A DNA stretch of 12,597 nucleotides, from contig JAYRWN010000313.1 in assembly GCA_041917975.1 (NCBI GenBank), positions 1 to 12,597 on the forward strand, read 5' to 3'. The notes under the pieces were generated by a model, which saw only the letters and a list, made by a program, of their open reading frames with translations, did no database searches and was not told the DNA's origin. This DNA is from JAYRWN01 sp041917975. GTDB lineage: Bacteria > Bacteroidota > Bacteroidia > Chitinophagales > Saprospiraceae. The translations under genes and the position numbers were made by a program. Numbering within the stretch: position 1 is the first letter of the stretch; each line of letters starts with the position of its first letter. Positions 1 to 7,224 of the stretch are shown here, one piece after another.

Positions 1-1575
1 ATCCACCTCCCACCATGGTTGAACTTCTGCATTCGTATGGTTATAAGTGCTAAGATTACCATCATTACTCATTGAAGCTCCATTCGGACTCTGTGTCGAT
101 GATTGACTTGCGGGCTTACCCTGACTAATTAACCCAGGATTATCGCATGTAATACACGCCGGACAATTACTCCCGCCACAATCTACACCTTGTTCATCCC
201 CGTTCTGGATACCATCGGTGCAGGTGGGTTCAGCTGGGGCGCAGTTGTTAGCGCAGTTGGCGCTGGTGGCGTTGGAACGAATGACGTTGCCGGGTTGAGT
301 ACCAAAGCCTAAACTAAAATCTATTCCGGGGTTGCTCCCAAAGTGACAATAACTCATGATGGTCCCTTTACTGGGTAGTGGTCCGGTACAACCCTCCGAA
401 TATCCTACATTAGGTCCACAACCGTCTATCGCAGTATTATTCCCATTCCAGGCACAAGCGTGGGTATGTGGAGAACCAAAGACGTGCCCCGATTCGTGAG
501 CCACAACGTTAACAGACCAACTATAGCCCGGATAAGCACTGTAAGAAAAGTACGGCGTACTATAAGCGATGGCAAAATTGGTACATAATGCATCCACATA
601 AGCTATGCTGGTGGTTGCCCCGGAAGCTAATCGAATGAGATGGGCGAATGAGCCTTGAAATGTAGAATTAGCTGCAGTGGTAGCCATAAATTGATCCAGG
701 GCAGTGCCAGGATCGGTGGAATATTGCCCCCCGTTATATTCGCTGGCAGTGGTATTTATTTTTGTCGTGCCAATGACCAGATTGATCTGTTCATTATTGT
801 ACAATGTATGGACCCCGGCAAATATGCCGTTAAACCAATTTAAAATATTGGTGGTGTTGCCGCCGAAAGTGGTAGATATATAAGTAGAATAAGTAATCTC
901 CACATCCATCACGATGCAGCCCAGACTGCGCTTTCCTAAGACTTGATTCTGGGTCTTGGCCATAAATTCCTGCAGATCACGGCCGGAAAGAGGTTTGTCC
1001 GGAGTAGCACATTGGATAGGGTTTTGTTCTTTGACATCCGCATCACGATATTGAATAAAACGGTCGGCCGAGATTAGTCCATCTTTAGCAATAATGGCAT
1101 TACTTCCTTTGCCATCAGCAATCATGGCCACAAAATCCTGCTCATAAAAAACTACACTGACCGCACTTTGCGATTGACCTTTTACCGTACCATAATAGGT
1201 AACGGGAGGATGATAAGGAATGATCTGGCCTTCGGAATCGTATATTTTGGAACCCTCAGCATACAAATTCGTCCGAACCAATTCCAACTGAAACGGCAAA
1301 CCATCTACCGGCAAGGTTAGATCGAGGTCCTGTGGACGTGCATGATGTACCCTTTGCAGCTCCGCAGTATTAAGCTTAAGCGGAGTATACTTATGCAGAT
1401 GTTTTCCAAGTACCGAGGTGCTCCGGGCCGCAGAAGAATTTATGGTAAATAAACCATGGCTCGCTTGGACCGGCCCGGCTTTGGTGCGGGCGTCAATTAC
1501 GATCTGGTATAAAGCATTTTGGGAAAAAACAAGGTTGGAAAGAAGGATAAAACTGATGGTAGATAAAATTTTCAT
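1..1575 (-). CDS. Secreted M12B-like zinc metalloprotease with fucolectin-type domain (C-terminus beyond window)
   Basis: Predicted secreted zinc endopeptidase, read from ATG at 1575 leftward and open to base 1, giving 525 residues with the C-terminus missing. Residues 1-18 (MKILSTISFILLSNLVFS) look like a signal peptide. A propeptide-like region follows to about 217, and the catalytic domain runs from about 218 to 445. The zinc site HESGHVFGSPH is at residues 360-370 (H360, E361, H364, H370), matching HExxHxxGxxH. The Met-turn TIMSY follows, with M407. This arrangement is typical of reprolysin/adamalysin-like metzincins. A cysteine-rich linker (CTDGIQNGDEQGVDCGG, about 452-474) is of a kind common in Bacteroidota exoproteins. 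From about 479 a fucolectin/F5-8C-like domain begins (GKPASQSST, then HTN and PWWEVD at the edge), suggesting glycan binding. A type IX secretion tail would be expected but lies outside the window. The family assignment is confident; the substrate is unknown. The gene was found by direct translation because it has no stop inside the window. Confidence 0.93.
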   Translation of the reverse strand, partial: MKILSTISFILLSNLVFSQNALYQIVIDARTKAGPVQASHGLFTINSSAARSTSVLGKHLHKYTPLKLNTAELQRVHHARPQDLDLTLPVDGLPFQLELVRTNLYAEGSKIYDSEGQIIPYHPPVTYYGTVKGQSQSAVSVVFYEQDFVAMIADGKGSNAIIAKDGLISADRFIQYRDADVKEQNPIQCATPDKPLSGRDLQEFMAKTQNQVLGKRSLGCIVMDVEITYSTYISTTFGGNTTNILNWFNGIFAGVHTLYNNEQINLVIGTTKINTTASEYNGGQYSTDPGTALDQFMATTAANSTFQGSFAHLIRLASGATTSIAYVDALCTNFAIAYSTPYFSYSAYPGYSWSVNVVAHESGHVFGSPHTHACAWNGNNTAIDGCGPNVGYSEGCTGPLPSKGTIMSYCHFGSNPGIDFSLGFGTQPGNVIRSNATSANCANNCAPAEPTCTDGIQNGDEQGVDCGGSNCPACITCDNPGLISQGKPASQSSTQSPNGASMSNDGNLSTYNHTNAEVQPWWEVD

Positions 1576-1655
1576 TGCGCTATATTCTTTTAAGCTTATT
1601 TGGTCCATAACTTCAAAAAAGTCTGAAAACCAATTTTTTCCAACAATTATTGCAC

Positions 1656-1685
1656 CAAATTTATTCAAAATCATGTAATTACAAA
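1656..1685 (-). promoter_or_regulatory. Bacteroidota-type promoter for the metalloprotease gene
   Basis: On the minus strand, TTTG (1685-1682) is followed after 18 bases by TAAATTTG (1663-1656), an exact match to the Bacteroidota -7 element TAnnTTTG with a -33 TTTG at near-usual spacing. It lies about 80 bases upstream of the ATG at 1575, so the leader would be roughly 70-75 nt. The match is seen in the sequence; use as a promoter is inferred. Confidence 0.55.
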
Positions 1686-1951
1686 TAATTGATTATATAT
1701 TTAATACATTTATAATGTATATAAATCTATTTATAAATTAATTACCGGCAAAAATGACCTACGCCCTTTTCCATCAATAATAAAATATTTTATATCTTAA
1801 ATTGGTCGATCCCGGGCGTTTAAACCATTTGAAAAATGTCCAGAAAATGGACCCCAGAAGGCGGAGATCAATTAAATAATGATAGGTTGCAGGAAGGTCC
1901 TGACTCACGGGATATGTCTTTAACGGCAAGGCACAGATGATGTTGCCCTAC

Positions 1952-1967
1952 TGTTAAAATTTTAACA
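1952..1967. repeat. Perfect 16-bp palindrome, possible operator or 3' end structure
   Basis: TGTTAAAATTTTAACA reads the same on both strands. It begins about 37 bases past the stop codon of the minus-strand gene at 2005-2760 and about 380 bases upstream of the metalloprotease start. A perfect 8+8 palindrome could be a dimeric regulator site, or a weak AT-rich stem at the end of the upstream transcript. The sequence does not decide between these, and chance occurrence in AT-rich DNA is possible. Confidence 0.3.
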
Positions 1968-2004
1968 TTTATTCCATGAAAAAAATTTGCATGGCTATCT
2001 GCAC

Positions 2005-2760
2005 TTAATAATAAATATTTTCGGCTTGAGCACGAAGGGCTATGGGCCATAACCAGCTGATGCGGATGCTGGTCATACGGTCCTGACGACGGGAATTCTC
2101 ATGATATCCATCATACTGAACATGGCGCAGCTGGGTCCAGGCCAGGGTGTGATGGATATCCAACCTAAACCAGGCCTGAGCAGTAGCCTGATACAACATG
2201 GCCAGCCCCCCGGTTATGCCTGGGCCGGAACTCAGCCGGTCGTACCCTGACCAATAAGGTTTAACTAACAATGGGTGGCTTTGGCTTTCGTCCAGCGCTT
2301 TCAGTCGGTGACTAATCCACCCCGGGCCGGCCTGCACACCAAACGACCAGCGAGGGTGACCTGAATTAAACCATTTACCAGCCATCAGCTGGGTTGACCA
2401 ACCTCTCAGACGTAAAAAAGCAGGAATGATCAGCGTAGAACCAACTACACTTCCGTCGGTGCTGCGTAAACCCTGCAGAACGTCTTCATGGACCTGGGCG
2501 CCAAAATAATACTGGTATGACCCTTGCCAATACATCTTTTTACCCCACCAGGTCAGCTGGGGGCCCAAGCCAAAAAAAGAACCAAAACGGTGCTTCAAAT
2601 CCGCTGCAGGTAGCTGCCAACCATAATGCACACCCGGAGCAATCCAGGTATGAGCCACCGAGTCCGTTGACTGCCCATGGAGCGCATTAGCCGGAATCAG
2701 CAACCCCAAAATGGCGCTTATTAACGAAGCCATAATGGATTTTAAAACAGCGATCTTCAT
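2005..2760 (-). CDS. Probable outer-membrane beta-barrel protein, function unknown
   Basis: A 251-residue protein starting at ATG 2760. The N-terminus (about residues 1-29) is a signal peptide: two lysines, a long hydrophobic stretch and a small-residue region (ANALHGQ). The mature part is rich in aromatic residues and glycine, with alternating hydrophobic/polar runs such as YWQGSYQYYFGAQV, WSFGVQAGPGW, AWFRLDIHHTLAW and SIRISWLWPI. This is the pattern of amphipathic beta-strands of a small outer-membrane barrel. I recognise no specific family motif. The gene is monocistronic as seen: 429 bases separate it from the metalloprotease and it is divergent from the S9 peptidase. The barrel call is inferred from composition and signal peptide, not from homology. 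An alternative is a secreted or periplasmic beta-sandwich protein. Confidence 0.7.
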   Translation of the reverse strand: MKIAVLKSIMASLISAILGLLIPANALHGQSTDSVAHTWIAPGVHYGWQLPAADLKHRFGSFFGLGPQLTWWGKKMYWQGSYQYYFGAQVHEDVLQGLRSTDGSVVGSTLIIPAFLRLRGWSTQLMAGKWFNSGHPRWSFGVQAGPGWISHRLKALDESQSHPLLVKPYWSGYDRLSSGPGITGGLAMLYQATAQAWFRLDIHHTLAWTQLRHVQYDGYHENSRRQDRMTSIRISWLWPIALRAQAENIYY

Positions 2761-3214
2761 TCGAATTAATGTATGAGGCTAAAATCCTATTTTACAAAAT
2801 AACGCACCCCGTGGAATTAGATTCAACAATTTGTTATTCACCCAATTTGGTAATGGGCATTTAAAGTAAAAAATAATACGCACGATAAAGTTATGGTATT
2901 CATCATGGTTTGCCTGAAGGAATCAAATATTTTTTAAGCCAAGATGATGAACTGGCGTAAGCCAACCGCTAAACACGTATTATCCAACTTTCTCCAAACA
3001 TAGAATACCAGACCAACCATATGTGGACATTTTTTCTCGCAGAGCTCTTGGAGTTGCACGGAGTCTAATTAATTTTAGGGGGCACATGGCTACTGGCTAA
3101 CACCCAGCCTAATTAACCACTACACGTTTAACCCACCACTTACCTCCGATTTTTCCAATTACTGAGTACATTTACTGTTTTGAATGTTTTGAATAATATT
3201 TTATAGTAACTATT
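2761..3214. other. Intergenic region between divergent genes; no gene seen
   Basis: These 454 bases separate the beta-barrel gene (minus) from the S9 peptidase gene (plus), so both promoters should lie here. One candidate exists for the minus-strand gene (2795-2829). I found no good TAnnTTTG box for the plus-strand gene; the 40 bases before its ATG are AT-rich with two TTTTGAAT copies at about 3177-3192. CTAATTAA occurs twice (about 3065 and 3109), flanking a small GGCT/AGCC arm pair. I see no ORF of note, tRNA or riboswitch. Confidence 0.6.
2795..2829 (-). promoter_or_regulatory. Possible promoter for the beta-barrel gene
   Basis: On the minus strand, TTGTTG (2829-2824) is followed after 21 bases by TTATTTTG (2802-2795), which differs from TAnnTTTG at one defined position. 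It would give a leader of about 30 nt before the ATG at 2760. Position and spacing are reasonable for Bacteroidota, but the match is imperfect. Confidence 0.35.
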
Positions 3215-5605
3215 ATGGTCCATAAACTACTTTGTTTTTTCTCAGGGATAGTCTTGTGTAACACCCTGAACAGTCAACCGCAACTGACTATCGAAAAAAT
3301 TATGCGGGGGGAAGAATTCACCGGATTTAGTCCCGCCAATGTTCAGTGGGATATTGATAACAAAACCATCTATTTTCAATGGAATCCCGAACATCAGAAG
3401 ATTTCCAGTCTTTATAAAAGCGATCTCAGCAGTACCAAACCAGTGGCAGTACCCATCGATGAACAAAAAAACATACGTCCCTCCGGGGGTGCATATAACT
3501 ATGATCGATCCTTAAGGGTATTTCAGCAAAACGGTGATCTTTATCTGCACGAAATTTCGACCAACAGCATCCGCAGGTTAACGCACACCATGACTTTGGA
3601 AGGTGATGCCGAATTTTTAGGCAGAAGTAATGAGCTCGTATTTTCGGCGAATGATAATCTATTTACCTGGGATTTGAATACCGACGCTATGGTTCAACAG
3701 ACGAATATTCAGGAAAAATCTACCGAACGGCCGGCCAAAAAAAGCGATCGTCAATTAGATTGGTTAAAACGTGATCAGCTGGATATATTTGAAGTACTGG
3801 ACGAACGCAAAACGCGGAGAGAAAGCCTGGATGCCCGGCGAGATGCATTAAGGGAGAAAAAATTAAAACCATTTTATTTGGATGGACGCAGAATAATCCA
3901 GCAAACCTTGAGTCCTGACCGTCAATATGCCGTCCTGGTCTTAATGTCTCCTGCCGCTGAAAACCGTACAACAAAAGTGCCGGATTTTGTGATCGAATCG
4001 GGATACACGGAAGAATTAACCAGCCGTCCTAAAGTGGGCAGCCCTCAGCCGAATTACAGTTTGTGGGTCATTAATTTACACCAGGACACCGCTTACCAGG
4101 TTTCTACAAAAGAATTACCAGGCATCTATGACAAGCCTTTATTTCTGAAGGATTATGTCCAAAAAGATAGTGTTTGGAAAGCCCAATACGATCAGCCGCG
4201 GGCGGTATCGTTTGCCGGACCAATTTTTAATTCCACAGGTACCCGAGCATTAGTAACAGCCCGGTCCATGGATCATAAAGACCGCTGGATTTTAGGGTTA
4301 GATGTGGCTTCAGGGAAGCTGGAAGTCCTGGACTGGCAACACGATGAAGCATGGATTGGAGGACCCGGAGTAGGTGGTTGGGGAGGTTCATTAGGTAACA
4401 CCGGATGGCTAAAAGATGATGAGACTGTGTGGTTTCAGAGTGAGGAAAGTGGTTATAGCCACCTATACCTGTTGTCAACGCAAACAAAAGTTAAAAGAGC
4501 CCTGACCAGCGGAACATTCGAAATTCTGGAAGCCGAGCTTTCCGGAGATGGGACTACTTTTTATGTGACCAGTAACCGCGAAGGATCGGAACAACAGCAT
4601 TTTTATCACTTGCCGGTGCAGGGGGGCGAAATGGTCAAAATAACGAATCAACCCGGTGGATACCAAATATTTATTTCGCCGGATGAAAAAAACCTGGCCC
4701 TGTTATATTCTTATGCCAACAAACCCTGGGAGTTATATATAAAAGAAAACAAACCCGGGGCAAAAGAAACACAGATAACCTCATCCACCTCCCCAGAATT
4801 CAACAAATACCCGTGGAGGGATCCGCAGATCATCACGTTTACCGCCCAGGACGGAGCCCAGGTTAAAGCGCGCATTTATGAGCCGGCGAAAAAAAATAAA
4901 AATGGGGCGGCCATTATTTTCGTTCACGGTGCCGGTTATCTGCAAAATGTCCATAAATGGTGGAGTAGTTATTACCGGGAATACATGTTCCATAATCTCC
5001 TGGCGGACGAGGGTTATACGGTCCTGGACATCGATTACCGGGCATCCGCCGGCTATGGAAGGGATTGGCGCACAGGCATCTACCGGCATATGGGAGGAAA
5101 AGATCTCAGTGACCAAGTGGATGGAGCACAACATTTAGTCAAAAAGTACGGTATTGATGCAAAACGCATCGGCATCTATGGAGGATCATATGGTGGATTT
5201 ATCACCCTGATGGGCATGTTTACGACACCAGGCACCTTCGCCTGCGGGGCCGGATTACGATCTGTAGCCGATTGGGCCCATTACAACCATGGCTATACGG
5301 CAAATATTCTGAATACGCCGGCAGAGGACAGCTTAGCCTACCGGCGCAGTTCGCCCATTTATCATGCCGAAGGCTTGCAGGGGCATCTGTTGATGTTGCA
5401 TGGCATGGTGGATGTGAATGTACATTTCCAGGATGTGGTGCGCTTGAGTCAGCGGCTGATAGAATTAGGCAAAGACCATTGGGACCTGGCCGTATATCCC
5501 ATGGAAGACCATGGATTTGTGGAAGCGAGCAGCTGGACGGATGAATATAAAAGGATTTATGCCCTGTTTTCCACCCACCTGGGCCGGAAAAATCTTAAAA
5601 AGTAG
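3215..5605 (+). CDS. S9-family prolyl oligopeptidase / DPP IV-like serine peptidase
   Basis: A 796-residue exported serine peptidase, probably cleaving short peptides (often after proline in this family) in the periplasm or outside the cell. The first 20 residues are a signal peptide (hydrophobic CFFSGIVLC, then NS). A beta-propeller of DPP IV type follows (about 40-530), with blade-like repeats such as SLRVFQQNGDLYL, AEFLGRSNELVFSAND and KNLALLYSY. The alpha/beta-hydrolase domain covers about 540-790 and carries a complete triad: S658 in GGSYGG (656-661), D733 in HGMVDVNVH, and H766 in MEDHGF. HGAG at the start of this domain fits the oxyanion region. Length is normal for S9B/S9C enzymes. 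A strongly charged insert (about 165-218, rich in K, R, E and D) interrupts the propeller. The paired-glutamate motif that fixes the peptide N-terminus in true DPP IV was not recognised, so exact specificity is open. The gene appears monocistronic. Confidence 0.92.
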   Translation: MVHKLLCFFSGIVLCNTLNSQPQLTIEKIMRGEEFTGFSPANVQWDIDNKTIYFQWNPEHQKISSLYKSDLSSTKPVAVPIDEQKNIRPSGGAYNYDRSLRVFQQNGDLYLHEISTNSIRRLTHTMTLEGDAEFLGRSNELVFSANDNLFTWDLNTDAMVQQTNIQEKSTERPAKKSDRQLDWLKRDQLDIFEVLDERKTRRESLDARRDALREKKLKPFYLDGRRIIQQTLSPDRQYAVLVLMSPAAENRTTKVPDFVIESGYTEELTSRPKVGSPQPNYSLWVINLHQDTAYQVSTKELPGIYDKPLFLKDYVQKDSVWKAQYDQPRAVSFAGPIFNSTGTRALVTARSMDHKDRWILGLDVASGKLEVLDWQHDEAWIGGPGVGGWGGSLGNTGWLKDDETVWFQSEESGYSHLYLLSTQTKVKRALTSGTFEILEAELSGDGTTFYVTSNREGSEQQHFYHLPVQGGEMVKITNQPGGYQIFISPDEKNLALLYSYANKPWELYIKENKPGAKETQITSSTSPEFNKYPWRDPQIITFTAQDGAQVKARIYEPAKKNKNGAAIIFVHGAGYLQNVHKWWSSYYREYMFHNLLADEGYTVLDIDYRASAGYGRDWRTGIYRHMGGKDLSDQVDGAQHLVKKYGIDAKRIGIYGGSYGGFITLMGMFTTPGTFACGAGLRSVADWAHYNHGYTANILNTPAEDSLAYRRSSPIYHAEGLQGHLLMLHGMVDVNVHFQDVVRLSQRLIELGKDHWDLAVYPMEDHGFVEASSWTDEYKRIYALFSTHLGRKNLKK

Positions 5606-5621
5606 CTGAGGAGGTCCTCAG
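5606..5621 (+). terminator. Short hairpin directly after the S9 peptidase stop codon
   Basis: CTGAGGAGGTCCTCAG begins at the base after the TAG stop and folds as a 6-bp stem (CTGAGG/CCTCAG) with an AGGT loop. T-rich sequence (ATTTTAGGTAAATTTTTAG) follows, but not as an uninterrupted T-run right at the stem. It may act as a weak terminator or a 3'-end stabiliser. Confidence 0.4.
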
Positions 5622-5657
5622 GGAGAATTTTAGGTAAATTTTTAGTCCAAATATCAA

Positions 5658-5688
5658 TTTTGGCCTGATTTTAGCAGTGATACGAATG
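5658..5688 (+). promoter_or_regulatory. Weak promoter candidate for the TrpB2 gene
   Basis: TTTTG (5658-5662) and TACGAATG (5681-5688) are 18 bases apart, resembling a -33 TTTG and a degenerate TAnnTTTG. They lie about 35 bases before the ATG at 5722, in the only gap between the S9 peptidase and this gene. The -7 box misses two consensus positions, so this is tentative. Confidence 0.28.
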
Positions 5689-5721
5689 ATAAATTTTTAG
5701 CATATAACAAATCACCAGTCC

Positions 5722-7086
5722 ATGAAAACAAGAAAAATCCCTTTAACCGAACAGGAGATTCCCACCCATTGGTATAATGTGGTGGCCGATATGCCCAACA
5801 AACCATTACCTCCATTACATCCGGGAACTAAACAACCGATAGGACCGGAAGCTCTGGCCCCATTATTCCCCATGAGTCTAATTCTTCAGGAGGTCAGCCA
5901 AGATAAGTGGGTAGAGATGCCAGACCAGGTGAGAGATATTTATGCCAAGTGGCGGCCCACTCCTCTTTACCGGGCTTATGAATTGGAAAAAGCCCTGGAC
6001 ACTCCGGCAAAAATTTATTACAAATATGAAGGCGTAAGTCCGTCCGGCTCGCATAAGCCCAATACGGCCGTCGCCCAGGCGTATTATAACAAACAAGAAG
6101 GCGTAAAACGCATCACCACCGAGACCGGTGCCGGCCAGTGGGGCAGTGCCTTGGCATGGGCCTGCAATATCTTTGATATTGAGTGTGAAATATATATGGT
6201 AAAAATCAGTTACGAGCAAAAACCCTATCGCAAAATACTGATGAACACCTGGGGAGCTACAGTCCATCCCTCCCCGTCTAATCTTACCAATGCCGGACGC
6301 ACCATTCTGGCCAAAGATCCTAATTCTCCCGGATCATTGGGCATAGCCATTTCTGAAGCGGTGGAACGCGCAGCCGGTGATGACCAAACCAAATACGCAT
6401 TGGGCTCAGTACTCAATCACGTGTTGATGCACCAAACGGTGGTCGGTCAGGAAGCTGTAAAACAGATGGAAAAAGCAGGGGACCTGCCGGATATCGTCAT
6501 CGCTCCATTTGGAGGAGGATCCAATTTTGCCGGGATCAGTTTTCCTTTCCTCCGACTAAATTTTGATGAAGGGCAAAACATCCGGTGCATTGCCTCGGAA
6601 CCCTCTTCGTGTCCGAAATTAACCCGCGGAGTTTTCAGATATGATTTTGGTGATACCGTGGGCATGACCCCACTATTGCCCATGTACACGCTGGGGCATA
6701 ATTTTGTACCTGCGCCCATTCATGCTGGTGGCCTGAGATATCACGGCGCGGGGGTCATCGTCAGCCAGCTCTTGAAAGATAAACTGATAGAAGCCCGGGC
6801 GCATGACCAGTTGGATTGTTTCGAGGCTGGCGTACTTTTTGCCAAAACCGAAGGCATATTGCCAGCTCCCGAAACCACCCACGCCTTGGCTACGGCGTTC
6901 CAGGAAGCGGAACGCTGCAAACGTGAAGGCAAGTCAGAAACCATCCTCATCCACCTCTGTGGGCATGGTCACTTTGACTTAAAAGCCTACGAAGATTATT
7001 TGAGCGGTGGCTTGGTAAAACATGAAGTGACGCAGCAGGACATCATTGACTCATTGGCTCAATTAGATACCCCGACTATAGCTTAG
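5722..7086 (+). CDS. trpB2: TrpB2-type PLP-dependent enzyme (tryptophan synthase beta-like)
   Basis: A 454-residue fold-type II PLP enzyme of the TrpB2 subfamily, which can condense indole with L-serine to form L-tryptophan and in some organisms may have another role. The PLP lysine is K112 in GSHKPNTA. The substrate loop ETGAGQWG starts at E134, where canonical TrpB1 usually has ETGAGQHG. The glycine-rich phosphate loop GGGSN is at 264-268. The N-terminal extension (IPTHWYNVVADMPNKPLPPLHPGT) and length above the roughly 400 residues of TrpB1 both point to TrpB2. The C-terminal part (ILPAPETTHALA, then CGHGHFD) is also typical. No trpA or other trp gene is adjacent: the neighbours are a peptidase and a cyclase, so the enzyme is orphaned from the pathway locus, as is common for TrpB2. 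It has its own leader and terminator. Family assignment is firm; the physiological reaction is not. Confidence 0.93.
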   Translation: MKTRKIPLTEQEIPTHWYNVVADMPNKPLPPLHPGTKQPIGPEALAPLFPMSLILQEVSQDKWVEMPDQVRDIYAKWRPTPLYRAYELEKALDTPAKIYYKYEGVSPSGSHKPNTAVAQAYYNKQEGVKRITTETGAGQWGSALAWACNIFDIECEIYMVKISYEQKPYRKILMNTWGATVHPSPSNLTNAGRTILAKDPNSPGSLGIAISEAVERAAGDDQTKYALGSVLNHVLMHQTVVGQEAVKQMEKAGDLPDIVIAPFGGGSNFAGISFPFLRLNFDEGQNIRCIASEPSSCPKLTRGVFRYDFGDTVGMTPLLPMYTLGHNFVPAPIHAGGLRYHGAGVIVSQLLKDKLIEARAHDQLDCFEAGVLFAKTEGILPAPETTHALATAFQEAERCKREGKSETILIHLCGHGHFDLKAYEDYLSGGLVKHEVTQQDIIDSLAQLDTPTIA

Positions 7087-7121
7087 CAGGAATTTTTTTG
7101 TGATCAGTCATTATAAAGCAT

Positions 7122-7160
7122 AGAGGCTTCTTCCCCCCGGAAAGGCCTCTTGTTGTTTTA
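7122..7160 (+). terminator. Intrinsic terminator after the TrpB2 gene
   Basis: AGAGGC (7122-7127) pairs with GCCTCT (7145-7150). An inner TTCC (7131-7134) pairs with GGAA (7139-7142) around a CCCC loop. The stem is followed at once by the T-rich tail TGTTGTTTTAGTTT. It sits about 35 bases after the TAG stop at 7084-7086 and separates this gene from the downstream cyclase. Confidence 0.8.
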
Positions 7161-7224
7161 GTTTAACTTTTTTATAAAAAACAAAATAAAAAGTTTCCAG
7201 TATTTTGGTGTCCAACTTTACAGT

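Larger units (their letters stand above)
1576..2004. other. AT-rich intergenic region between two minus-strand genes
   Basis: I see no convincing gene in these 429 bases. The region holds the metalloprotease promoter candidate (1656-1685), a very AT-rich tract (about 1675-1745) and several small palindromes: ATAAAATATTTTAT at 1780-1793, GTCCA-GAAAA-TGGAC at 1838-1852, CAGGA-AGG-TCCTG at 1890-1902, TGTTAAAATTTTAACA at 1952-1967, and CCATG/CATGG arms at 1974-1978 and 1990-1994. The last two lie just past the stop of the 2005-2760 gene and may serve as its 3' end signal. None has the GC stem plus T-run of a clean intrinsic terminator. Confidence 0.6.

Noticed and set aside
655..843. Plus-strand open frame inside the metalloprotease
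   Set aside because: It lies opposite a confidently coding frame with zinc-site and domain motifs, so it is an antisense shadow.
1418..1678. 86-residue plus-strand open frame across the metalloprotease start
   Set aside because: It is antisense to the signal peptide and promoter region, with no domain and a composition typical of AT-rich non-coding DNA.
1868..2050. 60-residue open frame on the minus strand
   Set aside because: It starts inside the end of the 2005-2760 gene in another frame, has no motif, and its downstream part crosses palindrome-rich intergenic DNA. It looks like a chance frame.
4781..5134. 117-residue minus-strand open frame inside the S9 peptidase
   Set aside because: The plus-strand frame carries the hydrolase domain here; the reverse frame has no recognisable motif.
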